Under the pieces are notes generated by a model. That model did not search any database. It was given only the letters and a program-made list of their open reading frames with translations, and was not told the origin of the DNA. A DNA stretch of 64,000 nt from Pseudomonas resinovorans NBRC 106553 (GTDB lineage Bacteria > Pseudomonadota > Gammaproteobacteria > Pseudomonadales > Pseudomonadaceae). Positions 9,476-19,188 of the stretch are shown in pieces (position 1 is the stretch's first letter; each line of letters opens with the position of its first letter). The translations under genes and the position numbers were made by a program. The DNA lies in assembly GCF_000412695.1 (NCBI RefSeq), contig NC_021499.1:682001-746000 (forward strand), in the 5' to 3' direction.

Positions 9476-10288
9476 TCAGTCGAAGGGGCCCGCCGCGCAG
9501 AAGGCGCCGCCCTGGTACAGCACAGCCGGGTCGTCGGCTGCCGGGGCCGGTTGGGCCTCGACCTTGGCGCGGAACGGCTCGGAGCTGTCCTTGGCGGCAT
9601 AGCCGAGGTGGCAGGCGAGGCGGTTGTCCCACCAGATGTCGCGGTTGGCGGACATGCCGTAGACCACGGTATGGCCGACGTTGGCGGTGAACAGCGCCTT
9701 GCCGATCAGCTGGGTCAGGTCGTCGTAGCTCAGCCAGGTTGAGAGCATCCGGCGGTTCTGCGGCTCGGGGAAGGACGAGCCGATGCGGATGCTCACGGTC
9801 TCGATGCCGTAGCGGTCGAAGTAGAAGCTGGCCATGTCTTCGCCATAGGACTTCGACAAACCGTAGTAGCCATCCGGGCGGCGCAGGGAGGCGGCGTCGA
9901 GCTGCTGGTCCTGGCCGTAGAAACCGATCACGTGGTTGGAGCTGGCGAACACCACGCGCTTCACACCGTGGCGGCGCGCCGCTTCGTAGATGTGGAACAC
10001 GCCACGGATATTGGCCTCGAGGATTTCCTCGAACGGGCGCTCCACCGACACGCCGCCGAAATGCAGGATGGCGTCGACACCCTGGACCAGGGCATCCACC
10101 GCCGCCTTGTCGGCGAGGTTGCAGGGGATCACTTCTTCATGGGGGCCGGCCGCCGGGGCCATGGACGCGATGTCCGACAGGCGCAGGACTTCGGCGAAGG
10201 GGCGGACGGTTTCACGCAGGACCTTGCCCAGGCCGCCAGCGGCGCCGGTGAGCAGGATGCGCGCAAGGCGCGGGTTGGAAGCGGTCAT
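9476..10288 (-). CDS. udh: Uronate dehydrogenase (NAD+)
   Basis: 270-residue extended short-chain dehydrogenase that oxidises D-glucuronate or D-galacturonate to the aldarolactone (EC 1.1.1.203). The NAD-binding motif is TGAAGGLG (14-21), the active-site serines are in FASSNH (114-119), and the catalytic pair Tyr142/Lys146 is in YYGLSK. The flanking block N-H-V-I-G-F-Y followed by RRPDGYYGLSKSYGED is characteristic of Udh. It is the first gene of the minus-strand operon and starts about 45 bases downstream of an operator. Confidence 0.94.
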   Translation of the reverse strand: MTASNPRLARILLTGAAGGLGKVLRETVRPFAEVLRLSDIASMAPAAGPHEEVIPCNLADKAAVDALVQGVDAILHFGGVSVERPFEEILEANIRGVFHIYEAARRHGVKRVVFASSNHVIGFYGQDQQLDAASLRRPDGYYGLSKSYGEDMASFYFDRYGIETVSIRIGSSFPEPQNRRMLSTWLSYDDLTQLIGKALFTANVGHTVVYGMSANRDIWWDNRLACHLGYAAKDSSEPFRAKVEAQPAPAADDPAVLYQGGAFCAAGPFD

Positions 10289-10331
10289 ATCTGGGCCATT
10301 CCGTGTTGTTGTTATTTGGCGTCGTTATATG

Positions 10332-10382
10332 TTGTCGTACGACAGTGCCGAAATTATCGACAGGCTTTCTTGGCCTTGTCAA
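10332..10382 (-). promoter_or_regulatory. Sigma-70 promoter of udh with FadR-type operator at the start point
   Basis: On the minus strand TTGACA (10377-10382) is followed after 18 bases by GATAAT (10353-10358). The perfect site TTGTCGTACGA (10332-10342) lies 10-21 bases downstream, over the expected start of transcription. This is the layout of a repressor road-block. Confidence 0.78.
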
Positions 10383-10580
10383 CGAGACGAAGGTGGAAAA
10401 TTTCATCTCCGTAACGGCATCCCTGATGACCTGGAAAGCCCCCTCGTTGAGTGCGTGAAATGCCCGTCCTTGTGCGGTTAAGCTGATTTTTCAGACTATT
10501 GCTCCAAGCGCCGGACGGGGCAGGGCGTGGGCTGGCGGCTGACGAATGGCGGCAGGGAGCCGCGGAGGGACGAAAGGGGG

Positions 10581-10608
10581 TTGGAAATTTTTTGAGTTGT
10601 ACGATAAC
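10581..10608 (+). promoter_or_regulatory. Promoter and operator of the kdgD operon
   Basis: TTGGAA (10581-10586) and GATAAC (10603-10608) are spaced by 16 bases. The operator-like TTGTACGATAA (10597-10607, one mismatch to TNGTNNNACNA) overlaps the -10. A regulator bound here would cover the promoter. The remainder of 10289-10705 shows no reading frame or other clear signal. Confidence 0.65.
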
Positions 10609-10705
10609 GTATCTCTCAAGCCGGTTCGCCGGACCGCCGGATCACCGGCCGCCGGGTAGTCGAATCCCCGGCTCAACTCAAACCGTTTCGCAGGGTGCTC
10701 GAATA

Positions 10706-11617
10706 ATGAATCCACAAGAACTCAAGTCCATCCTCTCCTCCGGGCTGCTGTCCTTCCCCGTCACCGACTTCAATGCCGCCGGCGATTTCAACGCCGCAGG
10801 CTATGTCCGTCGCCTGGAATGGCTGGCTCCCTACGGTGCCTCGGCGCTCTTCGCCGCGGGCGGTACCGGTGAATTCTTCTCCCTGGCGCCGGATGAGTAC
10901 TCCTCCATCATCAAGACCGCCGTCGATACCTGCGCCAACTCGGTGCCGATCCTCGCCGGCGTCGGTGGTCCGACCCGCCAGGCCATCCAGTACGCCCAGG
11001 AAGCCGAGCGCCTCGGCGCCAAGGGCCTGCTGCTGCTGCCGCACTACCTGACCGAAGCCAGCCAGGAGGGCGTCGCCGCCCACGTCGAGCAGGTCTGCAA
11101 ATCCGTGAAGATCGGCGTGGTGGTCTACAACCGCAACGTCTGCCGCCTGACCCCGGCCCTGCTGGAGCAACTGGCCGAGCGCTGCCCGAACCTGATCGGC
11201 TACAAGGACGGCCTGGGCGACATCGAACTGATGGTCGCCATCCGTCGTCGCCTGGGTGACCGCTTCAGCTACCTCGGCGGCCTGCCGACCGCCGAAGTCT
11301 ACGCCGCGGCCTACAAGGCCCTGGGCGTACCGGTCTACTCCTCCGCGGTATTCAACTTCGTGCCCAAGACCGCCATGGACTTCTACAAGGCCATCGCCCG
11401 TGACGATCACGAAACCGTGGGCAAGCTGATCGACGATTTCTTCCTGCCCTACCTGGAAATCCGCAACCGCCGTGCCGGCTACGCCGTGAGCATCGTCAAG
11501 GCTGGCGCGCGCATTTCCGGCTACGACGCCGGCCCGGTCCGCGCGCCGCTGACCGACCTGCTGCCCGACGAGTACGAGCGCCTCGCCGCGCTGATCGACG
11601 CCCAGGGCCCGCAGTGA
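10706..11617 (+). CDS. kdgD: 5-dehydro-4-deoxyglucarate dehydratase
   Basis: 303-residue class I aldolase-fold enzyme of the DHDPS/NAL family. It dehydrates and decarboxylates 5-dehydro-4-deoxy-D-glucarate to 2,5-dioxopentanoate (EC 4.2.1.41). The Schiff-base lysine is Lys167 in LIGYKDG, the catalytic tyrosine is Tyr141 in VVVYNRN, and [11 protein letters not shown] (50-60) is the carboxylate-binding loop. Start ATG 10706 (MNPQELKS) gives the normal family length. It is the first gene of the plus-strand operon, with 21 bases to the dehydrogenase that uses its product. Confidence 0.96.
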   Translation: MNPQELKSILSSGLLSFPVTDFNAAGDFNAAGYVRRLEWLAPYGASALFAAGGTGEFFSLAPDEYSSIIKTAVDTCANSVPILAGVGGPTRQAIQYAQEAERLGAKGLLLLPHYLTEASQEGVAAHVEQVCKSVKIGVVVYNRNVCRLTPALLEQLAERCPNLIGYKDGLGDIELMVAIRRRLGDRFSYLGGLPTAEVYAAAYKALGVPVYSSAVFNFVPKTAMDFYKAIARDDHETVGKLIDDFFLPYLEIRNRRAGYAVSIVKAGARISGYDAGPVRAPLTDLLPDEYERLAALIDAQGPQ

Positions 11618-11638
11618 TCCGCATCCAGGAGAAGTCTT

Positions 11639-13081
11639 GTGACTGAACAACGCTTCGATAACTACATAGGCGGGGAGTGGGTGGCCGGCAGCGGCTACTC
11701 GCGCAACATCAACCCCTCCGACCTTTCCGACGGCCTGGGCGAATACGCCCAGGCCGACGCCGCCCAGGTGGCCCAGGCCATCGCGGCGGCCCGCGCGGCC
11801 TTCCCGTCCTGGTCGGTCTCCGGCATCCAGGCGCGCGCCGATGCGCTGGACAAGGTGGGCAGCGAGATCCTCGCCCGCCGCGAGGAGCTGGGTACCCTGC
11901 TGGCCCGTGAAGAAGGCAAGACCCTGCCCGAAGCCATCGGCGAAGTGGGCCGTGCCGGCAACATCTTCAAGTTCTTCGCTGGCGAATGCCTGCGTCTGGC
12001 CGGCGAAATCGTCCCTTCGGTACGCCCCGGCGTATCGGTGGAAGTCACCCGCGAACCCCTGGGCGTGATCGGCTTGATCACCCCCTGGAACTTCCCCATT
12101 GCCATTCCCGCCTGGAAGATCGCCCCGGCGCTGGCCTACGGCAACTGCGTGGTGTTCAAGCCGGCGGACCTGGTTCCCGGTAGCGCCTGGGCGCTGGCCG
12201 AGATCATCTCCCGCGCCGGCTTCCCCGCCGGGGTATTCAACCTGGTGATGGGCAGCGGCCGCGTGGTCGGCGAAGCCATGGTGGGCGACAAGCGCGTCGA
12301 CGGCATCAGCTTCACCGGCTCGGTGGGTGTGGGTCGCAACATCGCCGCCACCTGCGTCGCCCGTGGCGCCAAGGTGCAGCTGGAGATGGGCGGCAAGAAC
12401 CCGCAGATCATCCTCGATGACGCCGACCTCAAGGTGGCCGTGGAACTCGCCGTGCAGAGCGCTTTCTACTCCACCGGCCAGCGTTGCACCGCCAGCAGCC
12501 GCCTGATCGTCACCGCCGGCATACACGACCGCTTCGTCGAGGCCATGGCCGAGCGCATGCGCATCATCCGTGTCGGTCATGCCCTGCACAGCGGCGTCGA
12601 CATCGGCCCGGTGGTGTCCCAGGCACAACTGGAGCAGGACCTCGGCTACATCGACATCGGCCGCAACGAAGGCGCGCGCCTGGTGGCCGGTGGCGAGCGG
12701 GTGCGCTGCGAGACCGAGGGCTACTTCATGGCGCCGGCACTGTTCGCCGACAGCGAAGCGGACATGCGCATCAGCCGCGAGGAAATCTTCGGCCCGGTGG
12801 CCAACGTGATCCGCGTGGCCAGCTACGAGGAAGCGCTGGCGCTGGCCAATGACACCGAGTTCGGTCTCTCCGCCGGCATCGCCACCACCTCGCTGAAGTA
12901 CGCCAACCACTTCAAGCGCCACGCCCAGGCCGGGATGGTCATGGTCAACCTGCCCACTGCCGGGGTGGATTACCACGTGCCGTTCGGCGGCCGCAAAGGC
13001 TCGTCCTACGGCCCGCGCGAGCAGGGTCGCTACGCCCAGGAGTTCTACACCACGGTGAAGACCACCTACATCGGAGGCTGA
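11639..13081 (+). CDS. 2,5-dioxopentanoate (alpha-ketoglutaric semialdehyde) dehydrogenase
   Basis: 480-residue aldehyde dehydrogenase that oxidises 2,5-dioxopentanoate to 2-oxoglutarate, the last step of the pathway. The catalytic Cys283 lies in YSTGQRCTASS, the general base Glu249 in LEMGGKNP, and Asn151 in TPWNFP. The start is GTG 11639 with AGGAGAAG just upstream. Its position between kdgD and the glucarate dehydratase genes gives the specificity. Confidence 0.95.
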   Translation: MTEQRFDNYIGGEWVAGSGYSRNINPSDLSDGLGEYAQADAAQVAQAIAAARAAFPSWSVSGIQARADALDKVGSEILARREELGTLLAREEGKTLPEAIGEVGRAGNIFKFFAGECLRLAGEIVPSVRPGVSVEVTREPLGVIGLITPWNFPIAIPAWKIAPALAYGNCVVFKPADLVPGSAWALAEIISRAGFPAGVFNLVMGSGRVVGEAMVGDKRVDGISFTGSVGVGRNIAATCVARGAKVQLEMGGKNPQIILDDADLKVAVELAVQSAFYSTGQRCTASSRLIVTAGIHDRFVEAMAERMRIIRVGHALHSGVDIGPVVSQAQLEQDLGYIDIGRNEGARLVAGGERVRCETEGYFMAPALFADSEADMRISREEIFGPVANVIRVASYEEALALANDTEFGLSAGIATTSLKYANHFKRHAQAGMVMVNLPTAGVDYHVPFGGRKGSSYGPREQGRYAQEFYTTVKTTYIGG

Positions 13082-13101
13082 TCCGACGCGTCACGAATAC
13101 G

Positions 13102-13124
13102 ACGGGGGCAGGGCCTGCCCCCGT
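13102..13124 (+). other. Intra-operon hairpin between dehydrogenase and gudD-like gene
   Basis: A perfect 9-bp stem (13102-13110 with 13116-13124) has a five-base loop and no T tract, about 50 bases before the next gene. It could stabilise an mRNA end or partly attenuate the operon. Confidence 0.5.
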
Positions 13125-13173
13125 GCATCAACAGGGACTACCGGCACAACAACAAGCACAGGTAGGAAAACTC

Positions 13174-14445
13174 GTGAAGATCAAACGAGTCAGAGTTACC
13201 CCCATCGCCTTCCGCGATGCGCCGCTGCTCAACGCCAGCGGCATCCATGAACCCTTCGCGCTGCGCTCGATCATCGAGGTGGAGGGTGACAACGGCCATA
13301 TCGGCCTCGGCGAGAGCTACGGCGACGCACCGGTCCTGGCGGTCCTTCAGGCCATGCAGGACAGCCTGGTGGGCCTGGACGCCTTCGACCTCAACGGCCT
13401 GCGCGCCCGCGTCATCCAGACGGTGGCACGCCTCGGCCCGGTCCAGGCCGGCGCCGAACTGGCACCCGGCTCGCACCCGAGCAAGCAGGTGGCCAACGCC
13501 TATTCCGCCTTCGAAGTCGCCTTCCTCGACCTCCAGGCGCGCTCCCTCGGCCTGCCCCTGGTGGACCTGCTGGGCGGCGCGGTGCGCACTGAAGTTCCCT
13601 TCAGCGCCTACCTCTTCTTCAAGTACGCCAAACACATCGACGCACCCTATGCACCGGACTCCTGGGGCGAAGCCCTGTCCGAAGAGCAGATCGTCGCCCA
13701 GGCCGCGCGCATGATCGAGGCTCACGGCTTCCAGAGCATCAAGCTCAAGGCCGGCGCCCTCGAACCCGAGCACGAAGTGGCCTGCATCAAGGCGCTGAAG
13801 AAGGCCTTCCCCGACCACCCGCTGCGCATCGACCCCAATGGCAACTGGTCGCTGGACACCGCCCTGCGGATGGCCGAGCTGCTGGGCGACGACCTGCAGT
13901 ACTACGAAGACCCCACCCCTGGCCTCGAAGGCATGGCCGAACTGCACGAGCGCACCGGGATGTTGCTGGCCACCAACATGGTGGTCACCGACTTCGAGGA
14001 GTTCCGCCGCAGCGTGGCGCTGAACAGCGTGCAGATCATCCTCGCCGACCACCACTACTGGGGCGGCCTGCGCGATACCCAGGCGCTGGCGCGGATGTGC
14101 GACACCTTCGGCCTCGGCCTGTCGATGCACTCCAACTCGCACCTGGGCATCAGCCTGATGGCCATGGCCCACGTGGCCGCCGCCGTGCCCAACCTCACCT
14201 ATGCCTGCGACACCCACTACCCCTGGCAGGAAGAGGACGAGGAAGTCATCAAGGGCGGCAAGCTGCCGATCCGCAACGGCTGCGTGAGCATCACCCGGGC
14301 GCCGGGGCTGGGCGTGGAACTCGACCAGGACCAGCTGGCCAAACTCCATGAGCAGTACCTGTCCATCGATATCCGAAGTCGCGACGACGCACGGCAGATG
14401 CGCAAGTACGACCCGGCCTGGACAATCAGGAAGCCGAGGTTCTGA
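13174..14445 (+). CDS. Enolase-superfamily dehydratase, glucarate dehydratase-like paralogue
   Basis: 423-residue member of the enolase superfamily. The glucarate-dehydratase catalytic set is present: Lys190 and Lys192 in SIKLKAG, Asp220 and Asn222 in DPNGNW, Glu245, Asn268 in ATNM, and the Asp292/His319 dyad in ADHHYW and MHSNSH. It lacks the N-terminal GHDSML and the PHFWTM segments of the canonical GudD encoded two genes downstream, so substrate or stereochemistry may differ. GTG 13174 is chosen for its AGGTAGGAA Shine-Dalgarno and fit with the conserved start KIKRVRVTPIAF. It could act on another aldarate or be a promiscuous GudX-like protein. Confidence 0.85.
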   Translation: MKIKRVRVTPIAFRDAPLLNASGIHEPFALRSIIEVEGDNGHIGLGESYGDAPVLAVLQAMQDSLVGLDAFDLNGLRARVIQTVARLGPVQAGAELAPGSHPSKQVANAYSAFEVAFLDLQARSLGLPLVDLLGGAVRTEVPFSAYLFFKYAKHIDAPYAPDSWGEALSEEQIVAQAARMIEAHGFQSIKLKAGALEPEHEVACIKALKKAFPDHPLRIDPNGNWSLDTALRMAELLGDDLQYYEDPTPGLEGMAELHERTGMLLATNMVVTDFEEFRRSVALNSVQIILADHHYWGGLRDTQALARMCDTFGLGLSMHSNSHLGISLMAMAHVAAAVPNLTYACDTHYPWQEEDEEVIKGGKLPIRNGCVSITRAPGLGVELDQDQLAKLHEQYLSIDIRSRDDARQMRKYDPAWTIRKPRF

Positions 14446-14533
14446 CACCGTCCGCTGCCTGCGGAATGCACTACGACACTCGCGCCTTGCGATGCGCGAG
14501 CTCTTCGACAAGAACAATTCAGAGAGAAGAACC

Positions 14534-15910
14534 ATGGGCGAAGTACTGAAACAAACCCGTGCGCGTTACCTGATCCTGCTCATGCTGTTCCTGGTGACCA
14601 CGATCAACTACGCCGACCGCGCGACCATCTCCATCGCCGGCTCCACCATGCAGAAGGAGCTCGGCATCGATGCCGTCATGCTCGGCTACATCTTCTCCGC
14701 CTTCGGCTGGGCCTACGTGCTCGGCCAGATCCCGGGCGGCTGGCTGCTGGACCGCTTCGGTTCCAAGCGCGTCTACTTCATCAGCATCTTCACCTGGTCG
14801 CTGTTCACCCTGCTGCAAGGCTTCGTGGACACCCTGCCGGTGGCCTGGACCGTGGTCACGCTGTTCATGCTGCGCTTCCTGGTGGGCTTCGCCGAGGCGC
14901 CGTCGTTCCCCGGCAACGCCCGCATAGTCGCGGCCTGGTTCCCCACCGCCGAACGCGGCACCGCCTCGGCGATCTTCAACTCCGCGCAGTACTTCGCCAC
15001 GGTGATCTTCGCCCCGCTGATGGGCTGGATCGTCCACAGCTTCGGCTGGGAACACGTGTTCATCGTCATGGGCAGCATCGGCATCCTGTTCTCCTTCGTC
15101 TGGCTGAAGTTCATCTACAACCCCAAGGATCACCCGCTGGCCAACCGTGCCGAGGTCGAGCACATCGCCGCCAACGGCGCCCTGGTGGACATGGACCAGA
15201 ACCGTCGCGTGCCGGGTAACGGGCCGAAGTGGGAGCACATCAAGCAGCTGGTGAGCAGCCGCATGATGGCCGGCATCTACCTGGGCCAGTTCTGCATCAA
15301 CGCCATCACCTACTTCTTCCTCACCTGGTTCCCGGTGTACCTGGTGCAGGAACGCGGCATGACCATCCTCAAGGCGGGCATCATCGCCTCCCTGCCGGCC
15401 ATCTGCGGCTTCATCGGTGGCGTGCTCGGCGGCGTGCTGTCGGACTGGATGCTGCGTCGCGGCAACTCCCTCAGCGTGGCGCGCAAGACCCCGATCGTCT
15501 GCGGCATGCTGCTGTCGATGACCATGATCCTGTGCAACTACGTGGAATCCGACTGGATGGTGGTGGGCTTCATGGCCCTGGCGTTCTTCGGCAAGGGCAT
15601 CGGCGCCCTGGGCTGGGCGGTCATGTCCGACACCTCGCCCAAGCAGATCGCCGGCCTCTCCGGTGGCATCTTCAACACCTGCGGCAACCTGTCGTCCATC
15701 ACCACCCCCATCGTCATCGGCTACATCATCGCCGCCACCGGCTCCTTCAAGTGGGCCCTGGTGTTCGTCGGCGTCAACGCCTTCCTCGCCGCCTTCAGCT
15801 ACCTGTTCATCGTCGGCGAGATCAAGCGTGTGGAACTCAAGGGCGTAAAGCCTGAAACCGGAAGCCCGGCGGCTGCCCCCGAAACCCCCGCCGCGTCCCC
15901 GGCCCGTTGA
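14534..15910 (+). CDS. gudP: MFS permease for glucarate/galactarate (GudP-like)
   Basis: 458-residue inner-membrane anion:cation symporter-family MFS protein with twelve hydrophobic segments. The ACS hallmark [11 protein letters not shown] is at residues 19-29, and [13 protein letters not shown] serves as motif A. ATG 14534 ([14 protein letters not shown]) is preferred to the long upstream open extension because it begins the family N-terminus. It lies between the two dehydratase genes with 17 bases to gudD. It gives a second uptake route beside the TRAP system. Confidence 0.9.
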   Translation: MGEVLKQTRARYLILLMLFLVTTINYADRATISIAGSTMQKELGIDAVMLGYIFSAFGWAYVLGQIPGGWLLDRFGSKRVYFISIFTWSLFTLLQGFVDTLPVAWTVVTLFMLRFLVGFAEAPSFPGNARIVAAWFPTAERGTASAIFNSAQYFATVIFAPLMGWIVHSFGWEHVFIVMGSIGILFSFVWLKFIYNPKDHPLANRAEVEHIAANGALVDMDQNRRVPGNGPKWEHIKQLVSSRMMAGIYLGQFCINAITYFFLTWFPVYLVQERGMTILKAGIIASLPAICGFIGGVLGGVLSDWMLRRGNSLSVARKTPIVCGMLLSMTMILCNYVESDWMVVGFMALAFFGKGIGALGWAVMSDTSPKQIAGLSGGIFNTCGNLSSITTPIVIGYIIAATGSFKWALVFVGVNAFLAAFSYLFIVGEIKRVELKGVKPETGSPAAAPETPAASPAR

Positions 15911-15927
15911 AACAGGAAGGAACGAAC

Positions 15928-17274
15928 ATGAGCCAGACCCAAGTATCCAGTGGCGCCCCGCGCATCACCGAACTCAGCGTGGTGCCGGTGGCCGGCCAGG
16001 ACAGCATGCTGCTCAACCTCAGCGGCGCCCACGGCCCGTACTTCACCCGCAACATCGTGATCCTCAAGGACAACGCCGGCCACGTCGGCGTGGGCGAAGT
16101 GCCCGGCGGCGAAGCCATCCGCCAGACCCTGGAGGACGCCCGCGCGCTGCTGGTGGGCCAGTCCATCGGCAACTACCAGAGCCTGCTCAACCAGGTGCGC
16201 CAGGCCTTCGCCGACCGCGACTCCGGCGGTCGCGGCCTGCAGACCTTCGACCTGCGCATCGCCATCCACGCCGTTACCGCCCTGGAGTCGGCCCTGCTCG
16301 ACCTGCTCGGCCAGCACCTGGAAGTGCCGGTGGCGGCGCTGCTCGGCGAAGGCCAGCAGCGCGACGAGGTGGAGATGCTCGGCTACCTGTTCTATGTCGG
16401 CGACCGCAACCGCACCGACCTCGGCTACCGCAGCGAGGCCGACGCCGACGACGCCTGGTTCCGCCTGCGCAACGAAGAGGCCCTGACCCCGGAAGCGGTG
16501 GTGCGCCTGGCCGAGGCCGCCCATGCCCGCTACGGCTTCAACGACTTCAAGCTCAAGGGTGGTGTGCTCCAGGGCGAAGCGGAAATCGAGGCGGTCACCG
16601 CCCTGGCCGAACGCTTCCCCGAGGCGCGCATCACCCTCGACCCCAACGGTGCCTGGTCGCTGTCCCAGGCCATCGCCCTGTGCCGCGACCAGCACCATGT
16701 GCTGGCCTACGCCGAGGACCCTTGCGGCGCCGAGAACGGCTACTCCGGCCGCGAGGTGATGGCCGAGTTCCGCCGCGCCACCGGCTTGCCCACCGCCACC
16801 AACATGATCGCCACCGACTGGCGGCAGATGGGCCACGCGATCTCCTTGCAGTCGGTGGATATCCCGCTGGCCGACCCGCACTTCTGGACCATGCAGGGCT
16901 CGGTGCGGGTGGCGCAGATGTGCAACGACTGGGGCCTGACCTGGGGCTCGCACTCCAACAACCACTTCGACATCTCCCTGGCCATGTTCACCCACGTCGC
17001 CGCGGCGGCGCCGGGCAAGATCACCGCCATCGACACCCACTGGATCTGGCAGGACGGCCAGCGCCTGACCAAGGAGCCGCTGCAGATCAAGGGCGGCAAG
17101 GTGGCGGTACCGCAGAAGCCGGGCCTGGGCGTCGAACTGGACATGGACGAGCTGGCCAAGGCCCATGCGCTGTACAAGGCCAAGGGCCTGGGCGCCCGCG
17201 ACGACGCCATCGCCATGCAGTTCCTGGTGCCGAACTGGACCTTCAACAACAAGCGCCCCTGCCTGGTGCGCTGA
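15928..17274 (+). CDS. gudD: Glucarate dehydratase
   Basis: 448-residue enolase-superfamily enzyme that converts D-glucarate (and L-idarate) to 5-dehydro-4-deoxyglucarate (EC 4.2.1.40). It matches E. coli GudD almost throughout: Lys208/Lys210 in FKLKGG, Asp238/Asn240 in DPNG, Asn292 in ATNM, Asp316 in ADPHFW and His342 in SHSNNH. The start at 15928 is fixed by AGGAAGG seven bases upstream. Its product is the substrate of KdgD in the same operon. Confidence 0.97.
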   Translation: MSQTQVSSGAPRITELSVVPVAGQDSMLLNLSGAHGPYFTRNIVILKDNAGHVGVGEVPGGEAIRQTLEDARALLVGQSIGNYQSLLNQVRQAFADRDSGGRGLQTFDLRIAIHAVTALESALLDLLGQHLEVPVAALLGEGQQRDEVEMLGYLFYVGDRNRTDLGYRSEADADDAWFRLRNEEALTPEAVVRLAEAAHARYGFNDFKLKGGVLQGEAEIEAVTALAERFPEARITLDPNGAWSLSQAIALCRDQHHVLAYAEDPCGAENGYSGREVMAEFRRATGLPTATNMIATDWRQMGHAISLQSVDIPLADPHFWTMQGSVRVAQMCNDWGLTWGSHSNNHFDISLAMFTHVAAAAPGKITAIDTHWIWQDGQRLTKEPLQIKGGKVAVPQKPGLGVELDMDELAKAHALYKAKGLGARDDAIAMQFLVPNWTFNNKRPCLVR

Positions 17275-17283
17275 GGCACAGCC

Positions 17284-17371
17284 CGTAGGGTGGACATCGC
17301 TTTTCATGTCCACCGGACGAACTCGATCCCGCCTCCGATGGTGGATCGATGAAGCGTGATCCACCCTACGC
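17284..17371. repeat. Family A intergenic palindrome, copy 1
   Basis: An imperfect inverted repeat of about 88 bases opens with CGTAGGGTGGAC and closes with CCACCCTACG. It lies between gudD and garD inside the operon. Related copies are at 20279, 32308, 39666, 43558 and 54020. Confidence 0.8.
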
Positions 17372-17419
17372 GTTGACCACCGAACAAGCCTGAACGAGAG
17401 AACAACAACGGAGTCAGCC

Positions 17420-18976
17420 ATGCAGTTGATCCAACACCAGGACTCGCCCCGCCACGTGCGCCTGCACCCGGACGACAACGTCGCCATCGTCATCAACGAG
17501 CAGGGCGTGGCCGAAGGTGGCCAGTTCCCCGATGGCCTGGTCACCCGTGAAGCCATTCCCCAGAGCCACAAGGTCACCCTGGTGGACATCCCCGCCGGCG
17601 CCGCCGTGCTGCGCTACGGCACCGTGATCGGCCACGCCCTCCGGGACATCCCGCGCGGTAGCTGGGTACGCGAGGAGATGCTCGACATCCCCGCCGCGCC
17701 CGGGCTCGACCACCTGCCCATGGCCACCGCCGTGCCGCCGGCCATGGCGCCCCTCAGCGGCTACACCTTCGAAGGCTTCCGCAACCCGGACGGCAGCGTC
17801 GGCACCCGCAACATCCTCGGCGTGACCACCACCGTGCAATGCGTTACCGGCGTGCTCGACCACTGCGTGGAACGGGTACGCAAGGAAATCCTGCCGAAGT
17901 ACCCCAACGTCGACGACGTGGTGGCGCTGACTCACAGCTACGGCTGCGGCGTGGCGATCAACGCGCCGGACGCGGTGATCCCGATCCGCACCCTGCACAA
18001 CATCGCGCGCAACCCCAACCTCGGCGGCCAGGCACTGGTGATCGGCCTTGGCTGCGAGAAGCTGCAGGCCGAGCAACTGATGCCCGGCGACGCCCTCACC
18101 GCCGGCCAGGACGAGGAAGCCTGGTTCTTCCGCCTGCAGGATTCGGCCACCGGCTTCAGCGGCATGGTGGAGCAGATCATGGGCATGATCGAAGACCGCC
18201 TGAAGGTACTGGACCAGCGCCGCCGCGAGACCTGCCCAGCCTCCGAACTGGTGTTGGGCATGCAGTGCGGCGGCAGCGACGCCTTCTCCGGCGTCACCGC
18301 CAACCCCGCCCTGGGCGTGGCCGCCGACCTGCTGGTGCGCGCCGGCGCCACCGTGATGTTCTCGGAGAACACCGAGGTGCGCGACGGCATCCACCTGCTC
18401 ACCCCGCGTGCGGCGACCCCCGAGGTGGCCCAGGCCCTGGTGCGCGAGATGGACTGGTACGACCAGTACCTGGCCCGTGGCATGGCCGATCGCAGCGCCA
18501 ACACTACCCCCGGCAACAAGAAGGGCGGGTTGAACAACATCGTCGAGAAGGCCATGGGCTCCATTGCCAAGTCCGGCAACAGCGCCATCGCCGGCGTGGT
18601 CGCCCCCGGCGAGCGGGTACGCGGCAAGGGCCTGCAGTACTGCGCCACCCCGGCCAGCGACTTCATCTGCGGCACCCTGCAACTGGCGGCGGGCATGAAC
18701 CTGCACGTCTTCACCACCGGTCGCGGCACGCCCTATGGCCTGGCCATGGTGCCGGTGATCAAGGTCTCCACCCGCACCCAGCTGGCCGAGCGCTGGCCGG
18801 ACCTGATCGACGTCGACGCCGGGCGTATCACCACCGGCCGGGTGACCCTCGATGAGCTGGGCTGGGAGCTGTTCCGCTACTACCTGGACGTGGCCAGCGG
18901 CAAGGAGCACACCTGGGCGGAGAAGCATCGCCTTCACAATGACCTGACCCTGTTCAACCCGGCTCCGGTAACCTGA
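17420..18976 (+). CDS. garD: Galactarate dehydratase
   Basis: 518-residue UxaA/GarD-family iron-dependent enzyme converting galactarate to 5-dehydro-4-deoxyglucarate (EC 4.2.1.42). An N-terminal SAF-type domain covers about residues 10-100. The catalytic domain carries DGSVGTRN near 125, THSYGCG near 175, GLGCEK near 215 and [12 protein letters not shown] near 280, with conserved Cys/His metal-ligand candidates. It ends the aldarate part of the operon, and with gudD both aldarate epimers reach the same intermediate. Confidence 0.96.
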   Translation: MQLIQHQDSPRHVRLHPDDNVAIVINEQGVAEGGQFPDGLVTREAIPQSHKVTLVDIPAGAAVLRYGTVIGHALRDIPRGSWVREEMLDIPAAPGLDHLPMATAVPPAMAPLSGYTFEGFRNPDGSVGTRNILGVTTTVQCVTGVLDHCVERVRKEILPKYPNVDDVVALTHSYGCGVAINAPDAVIPIRTLHNIARNPNLGGQALVIGLGCEKLQAEQLMPGDALTAGQDEEAWFFRLQDSATGFSGMVEQIMGMIEDRLKVLDQRRRETCPASELVLGMQCGGSDAFSGVTANPALGVAADLLVRAGATVMFSENTEVRDGIHLLTPRAATPEVAQALVREMDWYDQYLARGMADRSANTTPGNKKGGLNNIVEKAMGSIAKSGNSAIAGVVAPGERVRGKGLQYCATPASDFICGTLQLAAGMNLHVFTTGRGTPYGLAMVPVIKVSTRTQLAERWPDLIDVDAGRITTGRVTLDELGWELFRYYLDVASGKEHTWAEKHRLHNDLTLFNPAPVT

Positions 18977-18984
18977 GCTGCGGT

Positions 18985-19155
18985 CTGCTGCGCGTCGGAA
19001 TAACTGCGTTGGGAATGGCTTCGGGCTTGCTCATTTACAGCTCGTAAACTCCGCGCCCTCAGCCATTTTATTCGCTGGCGCTCCCCATTCGGGCCAGCCT
19101 GCGGCTGTTACTCCTGTTGGTTGTTGCGCCTTGTTGTTCTCTAGCTCGCGAGACC
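18985..19155. repeat. Family B intergenic repeat, copy 1 (with internal insertion)
   Basis: This copy shares a long near-identical stretch with the complement of 49497-49612 (around GTCGGAATAACTGCGTTG, ATTTACAGCTCGTAAACTCC and TTCTCTAGCTCGCG). It is interrupted after the common CAGCCATT by about 50 extra bases. It fills the garD-dehydrogenase gap. A third relative lies in the FMN riboswitch at 58155-58280. Confidence 0.75.
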
Positions 19156-19188
19156 TCGACATCGGTCTGTTTACAGAAGGAACCCCGG

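Noticed and set aside
17284..17371. Family A palindrome as a transcription terminator for gudD
   Set aside because: No T tract follows and garD, which acts in the same pathway, continues downstream; listed as a repeat instead.
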